A model generated the notes under the pieces. It did not search any database, had not been told where the DNA came from, and saw nothing but the letters and a program-made list of their open reading frames with translations. The position numbers and the translations under genes were made by a program. Positions 8,396 through 15,963 of a DNA stretch of 64,000 nt are shown piece after piece. The stretch is from positions 1 to 64,000 of the forward strand of contig CALABV010000176.1 in the NCBI GenBank assembly GCA_937886325.1, written 5' to 3'. Each line of letters starts with the position of its first letter. The stretch's first letter is position 1. The DNA is from an uncultured Geobacter sp. (GTDB lineage Bacteria > Desulfobacterota > Desulfuromonadia > Geobacterales > Geobacteraceae).

Positions 8396-8435
8396 GTAGT
8401 ATTTCGCAATTCTGAGGCCTTCACCCGAGGTTCCG

Positions 8436-8840
8436 ATGGAAGTACCCCGCGCAAAAATACTCATTATTGATGACGATCCCTTTTTTCTGAAAATTCTATC
8501 GGATGCCTTTCGCGACAATGCATATTCCGTGGTAACCGCCGACAACGGCGTGACGGGGATACGCGCTTTCCTGGACGAAACGCCTGATGTGGTGATCGTA
8601 GATCTGGTCATGCCGAAATTGGGTGGAGTCAGCACGTGTCTTGAAATAAGCCGTCTTGCCGGCGATGTTGAGCCGGTACTCATACTGCTGACTTCAATGT
8701 TCCGAGGGTTGCCACATGAGCATGAGACACCGGAAATGGGGGCACGTGTTCACATTCCCAAATCAACGAAACCTCTTGATATCGTTATCATCGTAGAACA
8801 ACTTCTGGAACGGAAAAATTATTTCTCGACGAATCGGTAA
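8436..8840 (+). CDS. Single-domain response regulator (receiver only)
   Basis: This 134-residue receiver protein has an intact acidic pocket (ILIIDDDPFF), the phospho-acceptor Asp in IVDLVMPKLGG, LLTSMF for the conserved Thr/Ser, and a Lys-containing KSTKP. The alpha4/beta5 region (LPHEHETPEMGARVHIPKS) is less typical of CheY-like proteins. No output domain follows. The ATG at 8436 has CGAGG upstream. It ends ten bases before the flavoprotein gene. Partner kinase is probably the upstream REC-kinase hybrid, inferred from proximity. Confidence 0.85.
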   Translation: MEVPRAKILIIDDDPFFLKILSDAFRDNAYSVVTADNGVTGIRAFLDETPDVVIVDLVMPKLGGVSTCLEISRLAGDVEPVLILLTSMFRGLPHEHETPEMGARVHIPKSTKPLDIVIIVEQLLERKNYFSTNR

Positions 8841-8849
8841 GGGTGCCTC

Positions 8850-10451
8850 GTGCCTTTTCAAGTACGCAACTTTGCCGTTGATTTCACCATCCGTGAGGAT
8901 GAGCTTTTTGAGAATCTGCGTCTTCGCCTGCTTCTCGAAAGAGATGAAATCACCGACTGGCGGATCATTCGAAAGGGGCTTGATGCCCGGAAGAAATCCT
9001 CCATACGCTATGTCTATACAATAGAGTTCTCCGTCAGGGACGAAGAGGGTTGTCGGGACAAATTCAGCATTGATCCCGACATACTTCCTGTAGATGTCGA
9101 GCCGACAAGGTTTATTCCGCGTCTTTCCAGCAAAAGAAAAATCATCATTGCGGGGATGGGGCCCGCCGGGCTCTTTGCCGCGATACGTCTTGCCTCCTAT
9201 GGTCTGCGACCAATCCTCATCGAACGCGGACGACCCGTTGAGGAAAGGGTCAGGCATGTGGAAACATTTTGGAGGGGAGGGGCGCTGAATCCGGAAAGCA
9301 ATGTCCAGTTTGGAGAGGGGGGGGCAGGCACCTTTTCCGACGGCAAGCTTACGACCCGGATACGTGACGAGAACCTCAGGTATGTTCTGGAAAACCTTGT
9401 TCATTTCGGCGCTCCGACGGAGATCCTCTGGCTGGCTAAACCCCATATCGGAACAGACAGGTTGCGACGGGTTGTCCGCCGGATCCGGAATGAACTCCTC
9501 GCTCGCGGATGCGAGTTCCTTTTTTCCGGAAAACTTACCGATATAACCTCACGAAACAGTCGTGTGAACACTGTTGTGATGAATGATAGAGATGAGGTCC
9601 CCTGTGATTTCCTTGTTCTCGCCACCGGCCATAGTGCCCGAGATACCTATGAAATGCTTGTGCGTCGTGGAGTTCACCTGGAAAAGAAGCCCTTCGCCGT
9701 CGGGGTGCGCGTGGAGCACCCCCAGCAACGCATAAATTGCATTCAATACGGCATTCCTTCCCATCCCTGCCTGCCGCAGGCTGAATACGTCCTGACTTTT
9801 GCCGACCCGGATACTGAGCGCTCGGTTTACTCCTTCTGCATGTGTCCCGGAGGGGTTGTGATGGCTGCCGCATCAGAGGAAGGGTGTCTTGTTACCAATG
9901 GAATGAGCACATACCGAAGGGATGCGCCCTATGCCAATAGCGCCCTGGTTGTTGCGGTTGACGGAAGGGATTTCCCTGGTAACAATCCTCTGGCCGGCGT
10001 GGAATTTCAGAGGAATTGGGAGCGGAATGCCTTTGCCGCCGGCGGCGGCACGTATCGGGCTCCTGCCCAGAACCTGCTCGATTTCGTCGAGGGGAGGGGT
10101 TCGCGGGGTGTTCGCTCAAGTTATCGTCCCGGTGTCGTGGAGACGGACCTTGCCAGGGTGCTTCCCCCTGAGATCGCTCAGGCGCTGAAGTCTGGAATCA
10201 GAGGTTTTGACCGAAAGATGCGCGGTTTTCTCACGCAGGAGGCAACGCTTACGGGCGTCGAGACGAGGACGTCGTCACCGGTTCGCATCGTTCGGGGTGA
10301 TGATCTGCAGTCAGTGAGCCTCAAGGGTCTTTTCCCAACCGGGGAGGGCGCCGGGTACGCAGGCGGAATCATGAGCGCGGCGATTGACGGAATACGCGTA
10401 GCCGACCGAATTGCCTCGGAATTATCCGAAGACACAAGGAGCAGCGAGTGA
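8850..10451 (+). CDS. FAD-dependent dehydrogenase (COG2509 type)
   Basis: This 533-residue soluble flavoprotein belongs to the uncharacterised FAD-dependent dehydrogenase family related to the NAD(FAD)-utilising 'HI0933/GltD-like' folds. About 95 N-terminal residues form a small domain (LRLRLLLERDEITDW). The dinucleotide-binding motif IIIAGMGPAGLFAAIRLASY then starts near residue 97. FGEGGAGTFSDGKLTTRIRD near residue 155 is a strong family signature, and the C-terminal FPTGEGAGYAGGIMSAAIDG closes the FAD site. The start is a GTG at 8850. The gene overlaps the next start by four bases (GTGA), so the two are translationally coupled. The substrate is unknown. Confidence 0.85.
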   Translation: MPFQVRNFAVDFTIREDELFENLRLRLLLERDEITDWRIIRKGLDARKKSSIRYVYTIEFSVRDEEGCRDKFSIDPDILPVDVEPTRFIPRLSSKRKIIIAGMGPAGLFAAIRLASYGLRPILIERGRPVEERVRHVETFWRGGALNPESNVQFGEGGAGTFSDGKLTTRIRDENLRYVLENLVHFGAPTEILWLAKPHIGTDRLRRVVRRIRNELLARGCEFLFSGKLTDITSRNSRVNTVVMNDRDEVPCDFLVLATGHSARDTYEMLVRRGVHLEKKPFAVGVRVEHPQQRINCIQYGIPSHPCLPQAEYVLTFADPDTERSVYSFCMCPGGVVMAAASEEGCLVTNGMSTYRRDAPYANSALVVAVDGRDFPGNNPLAGVEFQRNWERNAFAAGGGTYRAPAQNLLDFVEGRGSRGVRSSYRPGVVETDLARVLPPEIAQALKSGIRGFDRKMRGFLTQEATLTGVETRTSSPVRIVRGDDLQSVSLKGLFPTGEGAGYAGGIMSAAIDGIRVADRIASELSEDTRSSE

Positions 10452-11545
10452 CCAAGATATTTGTCAACGACATCCGGGACAGAACTCAGGTTGATACAAT
10501 TTTCCTCGTCAAGGAGAAGATTACCGCAGTGGCGAGAAATGGAAAGCCTTACCTGACCCTGCATCTCATGGACAAGACCGGAGATATTGAGGGACGGGTA
10601 TGGGAGGATGTCGATTCCATCGGGTCAGTGTTCGAAAAAGACGATTTCATCCGTATCCGTGCCAAGGCAACCGTCTATCTGGGAAAGATGCAGCTAATCG
10701 TATCCGAACTAAAACGGATACCTGACCATGAGGTCTGCATCGCTGATTTTCTCCCCGAGGGGGAGCGGGACGGCGCTGAAATGCTTGCCGAGTTGTCCTC
10801 CCTGGTAGAGTCCTGTGCTGACGCCAATCTGCGCCGCCTGCTGCACTCTTTTTTCGACGATGCCGGATTTCTCGAAATGTACCGGACGGCGCCTGCCGCC
10901 AAGGGGATGCATCACGTATATCTCGGAGGGCTCCTTGAGCATTCCCTGGCGGTTGCACGTCTCGTTGACCGCATTATGCCCCTCTATCCCGAACTTAACC
11001 GGGACTTGCTCCTAGCCGGAGCGCTTCTTCATGATGTGGGCAAGGTGCGGGAAATGACCTACCTCCGTTCCTTCGACTATACGGACGAGGGTAAACTTGT
11101 CGGACATATCACCATCGGCGTGGAAATGGTGAATGAAAAAATACTGGGAATAGGTGATTTTCCGTTGGAGATGGCGATGCTTCTCAAGCATATGATCCTT
11201 TCCCATCACGGGCAGTATGAATTCGGTTCGCCCAAGAGGCCAAAAACCGTTGAGGCGACGGTTCTCAATTACCTGGATGATCTTGATTCAAAGATCAACG
11301 GTATCAGGACCCACATGCGGAAGGAGCCGGAGAGCCGGTCGAGATGGACCGCGTATCACAGGTTGTACGACCGATACTTCTTCAAGAACAACGGCCATGG
11401 AGAAGAGAATTCCCGCCAACCTGAAACATTGCCGACAGATGAGCGTCATGGGGAAATTGCCGCGCAAGCCGGTGAAAAAGATACCAGAGGTTTTCGTAAC
11501 ACCCCGTTTGAAAAACTGAAACAAAAAAATCTCGAACTCTTTTAG
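10448..11545 (+). CDS. OB-fold/HD-domain 3'-5' exoribonuclease (YhaM-like)
   Basis: This 365-residue protein resembles YhaM-type nucleases. An N-terminal OB-fold nucleic-acid-binding domain (about residues 15-95, with LTLHLMDKTGDIEGRVW) is followed by an HD phosphohydrolase domain. The HD domain shows the metal ligands EHSLAVARL, LLHDVGKV and LKHMILSHHG in the expected order. The tail is charged and probably disordered. The GTG start at 10448 overlaps the upstream stop codon. Family members process or degrade RNA, and sometimes single-stranded DNA, from the 3' end; the substrate here is inferred. Confidence 0.85.
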   Translation: MTKIFVNDIRDRTQVDTIFLVKEKITAVARNGKPYLTLHLMDKTGDIEGRVWEDVDSIGSVFEKDDFIRIRAKATVYLGKMQLIVSELKRIPDHEVCIADFLPEGERDGAEMLAELSSLVESCADANLRRLLHSFFDDAGFLEMYRTAPAAKGMHHVYLGGLLEHSLAVARLVDRIMPLYPELNRDLLLAGALLHDVGKVREMTYLRSFDYTDEGKLVGHITIGVEMVNEKILGIGDFPLEMAMLLKHMILSHHGQYEFGSPKRPKTVEATVLNYLDDLDSKINGIRTHMRKEPESRSRWTAYHRLYDRYFFKNNGHGEENSRQPETLPTDERHGEIAAQAGEKDTRGFRNTPFEKLKQKNLELF

Positions 11546-11558
11546 CGAAAGGTGAAAC

Positions 11559-12194
11559 ATGATTTTAGAGTCTGTTGTCGTAGGCCCTTTAATGGTCAAC
11601 TGTTATGTGCTTGGATGCGAAAACAGCAGAGAAGGTGTGGTAGTTGATCCGGGTGACGATACGGACCGGATCCTGGATGTTGTGACCCGTCACGGCCTGA
11701 AGGTCGTTGCAGTGATAAACACCCATGGTCACTTCGATCACACAGGAGGCAACCAAAGGATAGTAACCGAGACCGGCGCCGGGCTTCTCATTCATGAATT
11801 GGATGCCCCGATGTTGGCGAGGGCAGTTGATACGGCTGCCATGTTCGGTTTGACGGCCGAGAACTCACCGCCTCCGTCCCGCTTTCTGACGGAAGGCGAA
11901 TTCGTTGCTTTTGGCGAATACCGGTTACGCGTATTGCATACTCCCGGTCACACATTGGGGGGATGTTCTCTCCATCTTGAGGGAATGGTTTTTACCGGTG
12001 ACACGCTGTTCGCGGATTCGGTCGGCAGAACGGATTTTCCAGGAGGATCGTCCGTCGCTTTGGGGAAGAGTATTCGGGAAAAGCTCCTGATCCTTCCAGA
12101 CGACACGGTCGTCTACCCGGGGCACGGTCCTTCAACCACCATCGGCAGGGAAAGGAAGCACAACCCGTACCTCACTCCATCAGGAGTCATCTAG
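11559..12194 (+). CDS. MBL-fold metallo-hydrolase (glyoxalase II-like)
   Basis: This 211-residue cytoplasmic metallo-beta-lactamase-fold hydrolase has all dinuclear metal ligands: THGHFDHTGG (about residue 65), HTPGHTLGG (His about 130), FTGDTLF and YPGHGPSTTIGRE. The pattern resembles glyoxalase II-like and YcbL-type proteins that hydrolyse small thioesters; the exact substrate is unknown. GCGAAAGG precedes the ATG. It sits 13 bases after the nuclease gene and 12 bases before coaBC, in a compact operon. Confidence 0.9.
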   Translation: MILESVVVGPLMVNCYVLGCENSREGVVVDPGDDTDRILDVVTRHGLKVVAVINTHGHFDHTGGNQRIVTETGAGLLIHELDAPMLARAVDTAAMFGLTAENSPPPSRFLTEGEFVAFGEYRLRVLHTPGHTLGGCSLHLEGMVFTGDTLFADSVGRTDFPGGSSVALGKSIREKLLILPDDTVVYPGHGPSTTIGRERKHNPYLTPSGVI

Positions 12195-12206
12195 GGGAAG
12201 GCGTTC

Positions 12207-13418
12207 ATGAAAGACAAAGTGATCATCCTTGGAGTCACCGGCGGCATTGCGGTGTACAAGGCGGCGGAACTGGTTCGACTTCTCGTCAAGGCAGGCGCCG
12301 ACGTGCATGTCATCATGACAAAGGCGGCTCAACAGTTCGTCGCTCCGCTAACGTTTCAGACCCTTTCCGGGAATTCGGTTCATTCCGAACTCTTCAACCT
12401 CATCGAGGAAAAGGAGATAGGCCATATTTCTCTTGCGGAAAGGGCCGAACTCTTTCTGATTGTCCCGGCTACCGCTAACTTTGTCGGAAAACTAGCATCC
12501 GGCATCGCTGATGATCTCCTTACCACGACGGTCATGGCAACAAGGGCTCCTGTTCTTATTGCGCCGGCAATGAACACGGCCATGTATCAGAATCCCATCT
12601 ACCGGGAAAACGAGGAAAAGCTGCTGCGTTATGGATACCACTTTGTTGCTCCGGTAACGGGAATGCTTGCCTGCGGATGGGAAGGTGAGGGGAAGCTTCA
12701 GGATCCGGCCGTCATTCTGGAAGTGGCATTGAACGTACTTTCACGAAAGGATTTCGACGGAGAAAAGGTGCTGGTGACAGCAGGTCCAACCCGTGAGGAA
12801 CTTGATCCGATTCGCTTTTTCAGCAATTACTCATCCGGGAAAATGGGATATGCCCTGGCTCGAGCCGCTCGAAGACGAGGTGCTGAGGTGACCCTCGTGA
12901 CAGGTCCGGTTTCCCTGGATGCGCCGTGGGGGGTGAATACCGTCAGGGTCACATCGGCGGAAGAAATGCGTGAAGCCGTATTGCGGTTATTTCCTGCAGC
13001 CACCATTGTCATTAAGACCGCGGCGGTTGCCGATTACCGGCCCGATGAGCGGGCATCGGCGAAGATAAAGAAGGCCGATTCTCCGTTGACGGTAAAGCTG
13101 ATCAGGAATCCCGACATCCTCGCGGAACTGGGAAGGAACAAGGGAGATCGTTTTCTGGTCGGCTTTGCCGCGGAGACCGGGGACACCGGAGAGAGCGCGG
13201 CCAAGAAACTTCAGGAAAAGAACCTGGATCTTGTTGTTGCTAATGACGTCACGCGTGCCGGTGCTGGTTTCGCCGTTGATACCAATATTGTCAAAATCCT
13301 TTCCAACGATGGGCGAGCGGAAGATCTGCCGCTCATGGGCAAGGATGAACTGGCGGATGTGATTCTGGATCGGGTCGGGCTGGCGCTGGGTCAGAAGCGG
13401 GACAAAGAGAACGGGTAG
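12207..13418 (+). CDS. coaBC: Bifunctional phosphopantothenoylcysteine decarboxylase/synthetase
   Basis: This 403-residue protein catalyses two steps of coenzyme A synthesis: ligation of cysteine to 4'-phosphopantothenate, and decarboxylation to phosphopantetheine. The N-terminal flavoprotein (CoaC) half shows GVTGGIAVYKAAEL, PAMNTAMYQNP and the active-site Cys in GMLACGWEGEG. The C-terminal CoaB half (from about residue 190) shows VTAGPTREELDPIR, NYSSGKMGYALA, and KTAAVADYRP with the downstream Lys-rich AKIKK. GGGGAAGG precedes the ATG. The 3' end overlaps the convergent phospholipase C-like gene by 28 bp. The identity is secure. Confidence 0.96.
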   Translation: MKDKVIILGVTGGIAVYKAAELVRLLVKAGADVHVIMTKAAQQFVAPLTFQTLSGNSVHSELFNLIEEKEIGHISLAERAELFLIVPATANFVGKLASGIADDLLTTTVMATRAPVLIAPAMNTAMYQNPIYRENEEKLLRYGYHFVAPVTGMLACGWEGEGKLQDPAVILEVALNVLSRKDFDGEKVLVTAGPTREELDPIRFFSNYSSGKMGYALARAARRRGAEVTLVTGPVSLDAPWGVNTVRVTSAEEMREAVLRLFPAATIVIKTAAVADYRPDERASAKIKKADSPLTVKLIRNPDILAELGRNKGDRFLVGFAAETGDTGESAAKKLQEKNLDLVVANDVTRAGAGFAVDTNIVKILSNDGRAEDLPLMGKDELADVILDRVGLALGQKRDKENG

Positions 13419-14338
13419 GGTTTTCGATCCCGATTTGTCGGATGGATTTGCTGAAGCATTGCCGGAGCGCATATTGATTGGCGGAGTTTGGGTTTCAGTT
13501 CCTGCAGTTGTCCAAATGCCTCTTTCTGAGTTATCTTGCCGCTTTTGTAGAGGATCCGGAAGTTTTTACGCACGGCCTCGGCGGTTGTCAGCGCCCTCTC
13601 ACCGGTTGGGTCGGCAAGGAAATAGCGGGACTTTTCTCGGTGCTTCAAAAAATCGAAGACTGCCTCTTCGGAAAGAGCGCTATATTCCATGCGGTCGCTT
13701 TCCTCAAGCACATACCGTGAAGAAGCGGAAACGGTACTGATAACGCCTTGCCATTTTTCCATGCGGCTCAGAAGCAGAATGGAATTGAAGATCCGCTTGT
13801 TGGTGGCGAAAGAAAAGATGGTGTCTGAAATCACCTTTCTCAACAAGGCGTCATTCCCCTTGTACTGTCCAACGGAAACCCGCTGTCCGACCTCCCAGAT
13901 TTCCTTGTCCACGGCGCTGTCGAAGCGCATCTCCCAGTAGGTGTGTTTCATGGCAAGCGAAGGGAAACTCCGCATGATGTTATAGGGTACGAAGTAATTG
14001 TGAGCGACCGTATCCGCAGCCAGATGGGACAGATAACCAAGGGCGCATGCCTCTTGCTGCCTGCTTGTAGCGTTGGCGAGAATTTTCAGGCCGATGGGCC
14101 ATCGATGGCAGTGCTGCAGGTAGTGGGTGAATTTCTTCCCGATAGTTATGTCGGCCGCGATGCAACCATACAGGAAATCAAGCGGGAATTTACCGAGAAC
14201 GGCTGCTACGGCAGGTGGAAGCGCCTGAAGATTCCCGAGAACCGACGTTCCCAGTTGAAGGTGAAAACCTGCTCCCCAGGCGAAAGCACTAGTGGGCAGG
14301 AAAACAAGAAGCAGAAAAACCGTTATGAAAATTACCAT
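13391..14338 (-). CDS. Exported zinc-dependent phospholipase C family protein
   Basis: This 315-residue protein has a hydrophobic signal peptide ending SAFAW. The mature part matches the zinc-dependent phospholipase C/S1-P1-nuclease-like fold: an N-terminal WGAGFHLQ (the ligand Trp/His region), an HYLQHCHRW stretch near residue 95, and YLSHLAADTVAHNYF near 120, which together supply His and Asp metal ligands. These proteins are found across deltaproteobacteria, but the substrate is unproven. The ATG at 14338 has no clear ribosome-binding site, and only 46 bases separate it from the divergent uracil-DNA glycosylase start. The 3' end overlaps coaBC on the other strand. Confidence 0.82.
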   Translation of the reverse strand: MVIFITVFLLLVFLPTSAFAWGAGFHLQLGTSVLGNLQALPPAVAAVLGKFPLDFLYGCIAADITIGKKFTHYLQHCHRWPIGLKILANATSRQQEACALGYLSHLAADTVAHNYFVPYNIMRSFPSLAMKHTYWEMRFDSAVDKEIWEVGQRVSVGQYKGNDALLRKVISDTIFSFATNKRIFNSILLLSRMEKWQGVISTVSASSRYVLEESDRMEYSALSEEAVFDFLKHREKSRYFLADPTGERALTTAEAVRKNFRILYKSGKITQKEAFGQLQELKPKLRQSICAPAMLQQIHPTNRDRKPYPFSLSRF

Positions 14339-14384
14339 GGAGTACAGAATAGTGAATGTGCCGGGGAATGTAAAGAGGTAACGC

Positions 14385-15137
14385 GTGTCCGACTCCGAAC
14401 ATCAGTACCTGTTGGCCGCTCTGCGCGGCTATCTTGTCGACTTGGAAGAAACCGGCGTAGACGGTTTGCCTGACCGGGCCAACAAGCATCATGTGAGCCG
14501 TGTGCCGGAAATTGTTGCAGGAAACAAAGAGGTGGACGGTTCTTCTTTAGACCAGGGCGTGTCAGCGGATCAAGAGTCGCTGGGACAAATCAGACGGGAA
14601 CTCACCGACTGCCTTCGTTGCTCGCTGGGAAACTCCAGAACCAATCTCGTGTTCGGATCCGGGAACGAGAATGCCCGTCTTGTTTTTGTGGGAGAGGCCC
14701 CCGGCCATGAAGAGGACCTTGCCGGTGAGCCTTTTGTGGGTGAGGCAGGCCGTCTGCTGACACGGATTGTGCAGGCAATGGGGTTCGAGAGAGATCAGGT
14801 CTATATCTGCAACGTGCTGAAGTGCCGTCCTCCCGGCAACCGGAATCCTCTTCCGGCCGAGATTGAAGCCTGTCTGCCCTTTCTCCTTCGTCAGCTACGG
14901 ACGATCGGTCCCGAAGTAATCGTTGCTCTCGGCACATTTGCGGCCCAGACACTCCTCAACACCCGCGAGCCGATTTCCCGCATTCGCGGGCGCTTCCATG
15001 ACTTTCACGGCATCCCTCTGATGCCCACCTTCCACCCGGCCTTTCTGCTGAGGAATCCGGCCATGAAGCGTGAAGTCTGGGATGACATGCAGGCGGTCAT
15101 GAAAAAACTCGGCCTGGAGCGGCAACGGACCCGGTAA
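14385..15137 (+). CDS. Uracil-DNA glycosylase, family 4 (iron-sulfur)
   Basis: This 250-residue base-excision repair enzyme removes uracil from DNA. About 65 poorly conserved N-terminal residues precede the catalytic domain. The catalytic domain has the family 4 motif GEAPGHEEDLAGEPFVG (about residues 103-119), the four cluster cysteines (76, 79, 147, 163) spaced as in the [4Fe-4S] enzymes, and the PTFHPAFLLR motif near the C-terminus. The start is a GTG at 14385, favoured by AGAGGT upstream. It is divergent from the phospholipase-like gene and convergent with modE (nine bases between the stops). Confidence 0.93.
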   Translation: MSDSEHQYLLAALRGYLVDLEETGVDGLPDRANKHHVSRVPEIVAGNKEVDGSSLDQGVSADQESLGQIRRELTDCLRCSLGNSRTNLVFGSGNENARLVFVGEAPGHEEDLAGEPFVGEAGRLLTRIVQAMGFERDQVYICNVLKCRPPGNRNPLPAEIEACLPFLLRQLRTIGPEVIVALGTFAAQTLLNTREPISRIRGRFHDFHGIPLMPTFHPAFLLRNPAMKREVWDDMQAVMKKLGLERQRTR

Positions 15138-15146
15138 CCTTCCGGA

Positions 15147-15956
15147 TCAGCCTACTCCCAGGATTACATCTGACGCCTTGCAGACCGCGCAGACCCGGTC
15201 TCCCTCCTGCAGAGAAAGCCGCTGAGCGCTTTCGCAGGTGATTACGGCGCTGATCGTGTTGCCTCCGGAAAGCTCCAGAGTTACCTCTGTGTTTACCGCT
15301 CCATCCATCACCTTCATGACCCGCCCCTGCAGAATGTTGCTCGTGCTGAGCTTGTTGATTTCCAGGTCCTTTCCCAACAGAACCGAACTCGACTTGATGA
15401 TGGCGTAAACGTCCGCGCCTTCCTGCAGACCCAGGCTTTCGACACTCTCGTTTGTTACGATGGATACTAGGGTGTCACCCCCTCTCAACGAGAGAACCAC
15501 CTCGGAGTTAACAGCTCCCTTTTTCAGCTTGGCGATGGTGCCGGAGAAGATGTTCCGTGCGCTTACTTTCATTGATATCCTCTTGATGAATTTGTAGAGA
15601 TCCTGAGCCGAACCGACCCGTTTTGTAATGTTTGCAAGAAATTTGGAATGTTCTTCCTCAATAACGCGGTACTTTCTGATTACCTCGCGACCCTCGTCGG
15701 TCAGGCGGGTACCTCCTCCCGATTTGCCGCCGGCCATACGGACAAACAGGGGCTTGTCGGACAGGTTGTTGATGGCGTCCATGGTATCCCACGCGGTTTT
15801 GTAGCTTATGCCGACCGCCTTTGCAGCCTTGGTGATGGACCCGTGTTCATCTATCATTTCCAGGAGTTTGATCCTGTCGCTGCCCAGATATTCCAGGTCC
15901 GCCTTGCAGAGTGATACCGAACCGGCAACCTCAATCTTCTTCTTGGTGGTAGTCAT
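15147..15956 (-). CDS. modE: ModE-type molybdate-responsive regulator with two Mop domains
   Basis: This 269-residue regulator has a LysR-like winged HTH (about residues 18-110: GSITKAAKAVGISYKTAWD and GGTRLTDEG) and two consecutive Mop/TOBE molybdate-binding domains (SARNIFSGTIAKLKKGAVNSE and STSNILQGRVMKVMDGAVNTE). The layout matches full-length ModE, which represses molybdate uptake genes and activates molybdoenzyme genes. The start at 15956 follows AAAGGAGA, which lies inside the last codons of ptsP; only seven bases separate the genes. No modABC genes lie in the window. A longer frame to 16001 would overlap ptsP and is rejected. Confidence 0.92.
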   Translation of the reverse strand: MTTTKKKIEVAGSVSLCKADLEYLGSDRIKLLEMIDEHGSITKAAKAVGISYKTAWDTMDAINNLSDKPLFVRMAGGKSGGGTRLTDEGREVIRKYRVIEEEHSKFLANITKRVGSAQDLYKFIKRISMKVSARNIFSGTIAKLKKGAVNSEVVLSLRGGDTLVSIVTNESVESLGLQEGADVYAIIKSSSVLLGKDLEINKLSTSNILQGRVMKVMDGAVNTEVTLELSGGNTISAVITCESAQRLSLQEGDRVCAVCKASDVILGVG

Positions 15957-15963
15957 GATATTC

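Noticed and set aside
13435..14473. Plus-strand open frames opposite the phospholipase C-like gene
   Set aside because: The minus-strand reading has a signal peptide and the zinc-binding His/Asp motifs; the plus-strand frames have neither family nor translation signals.
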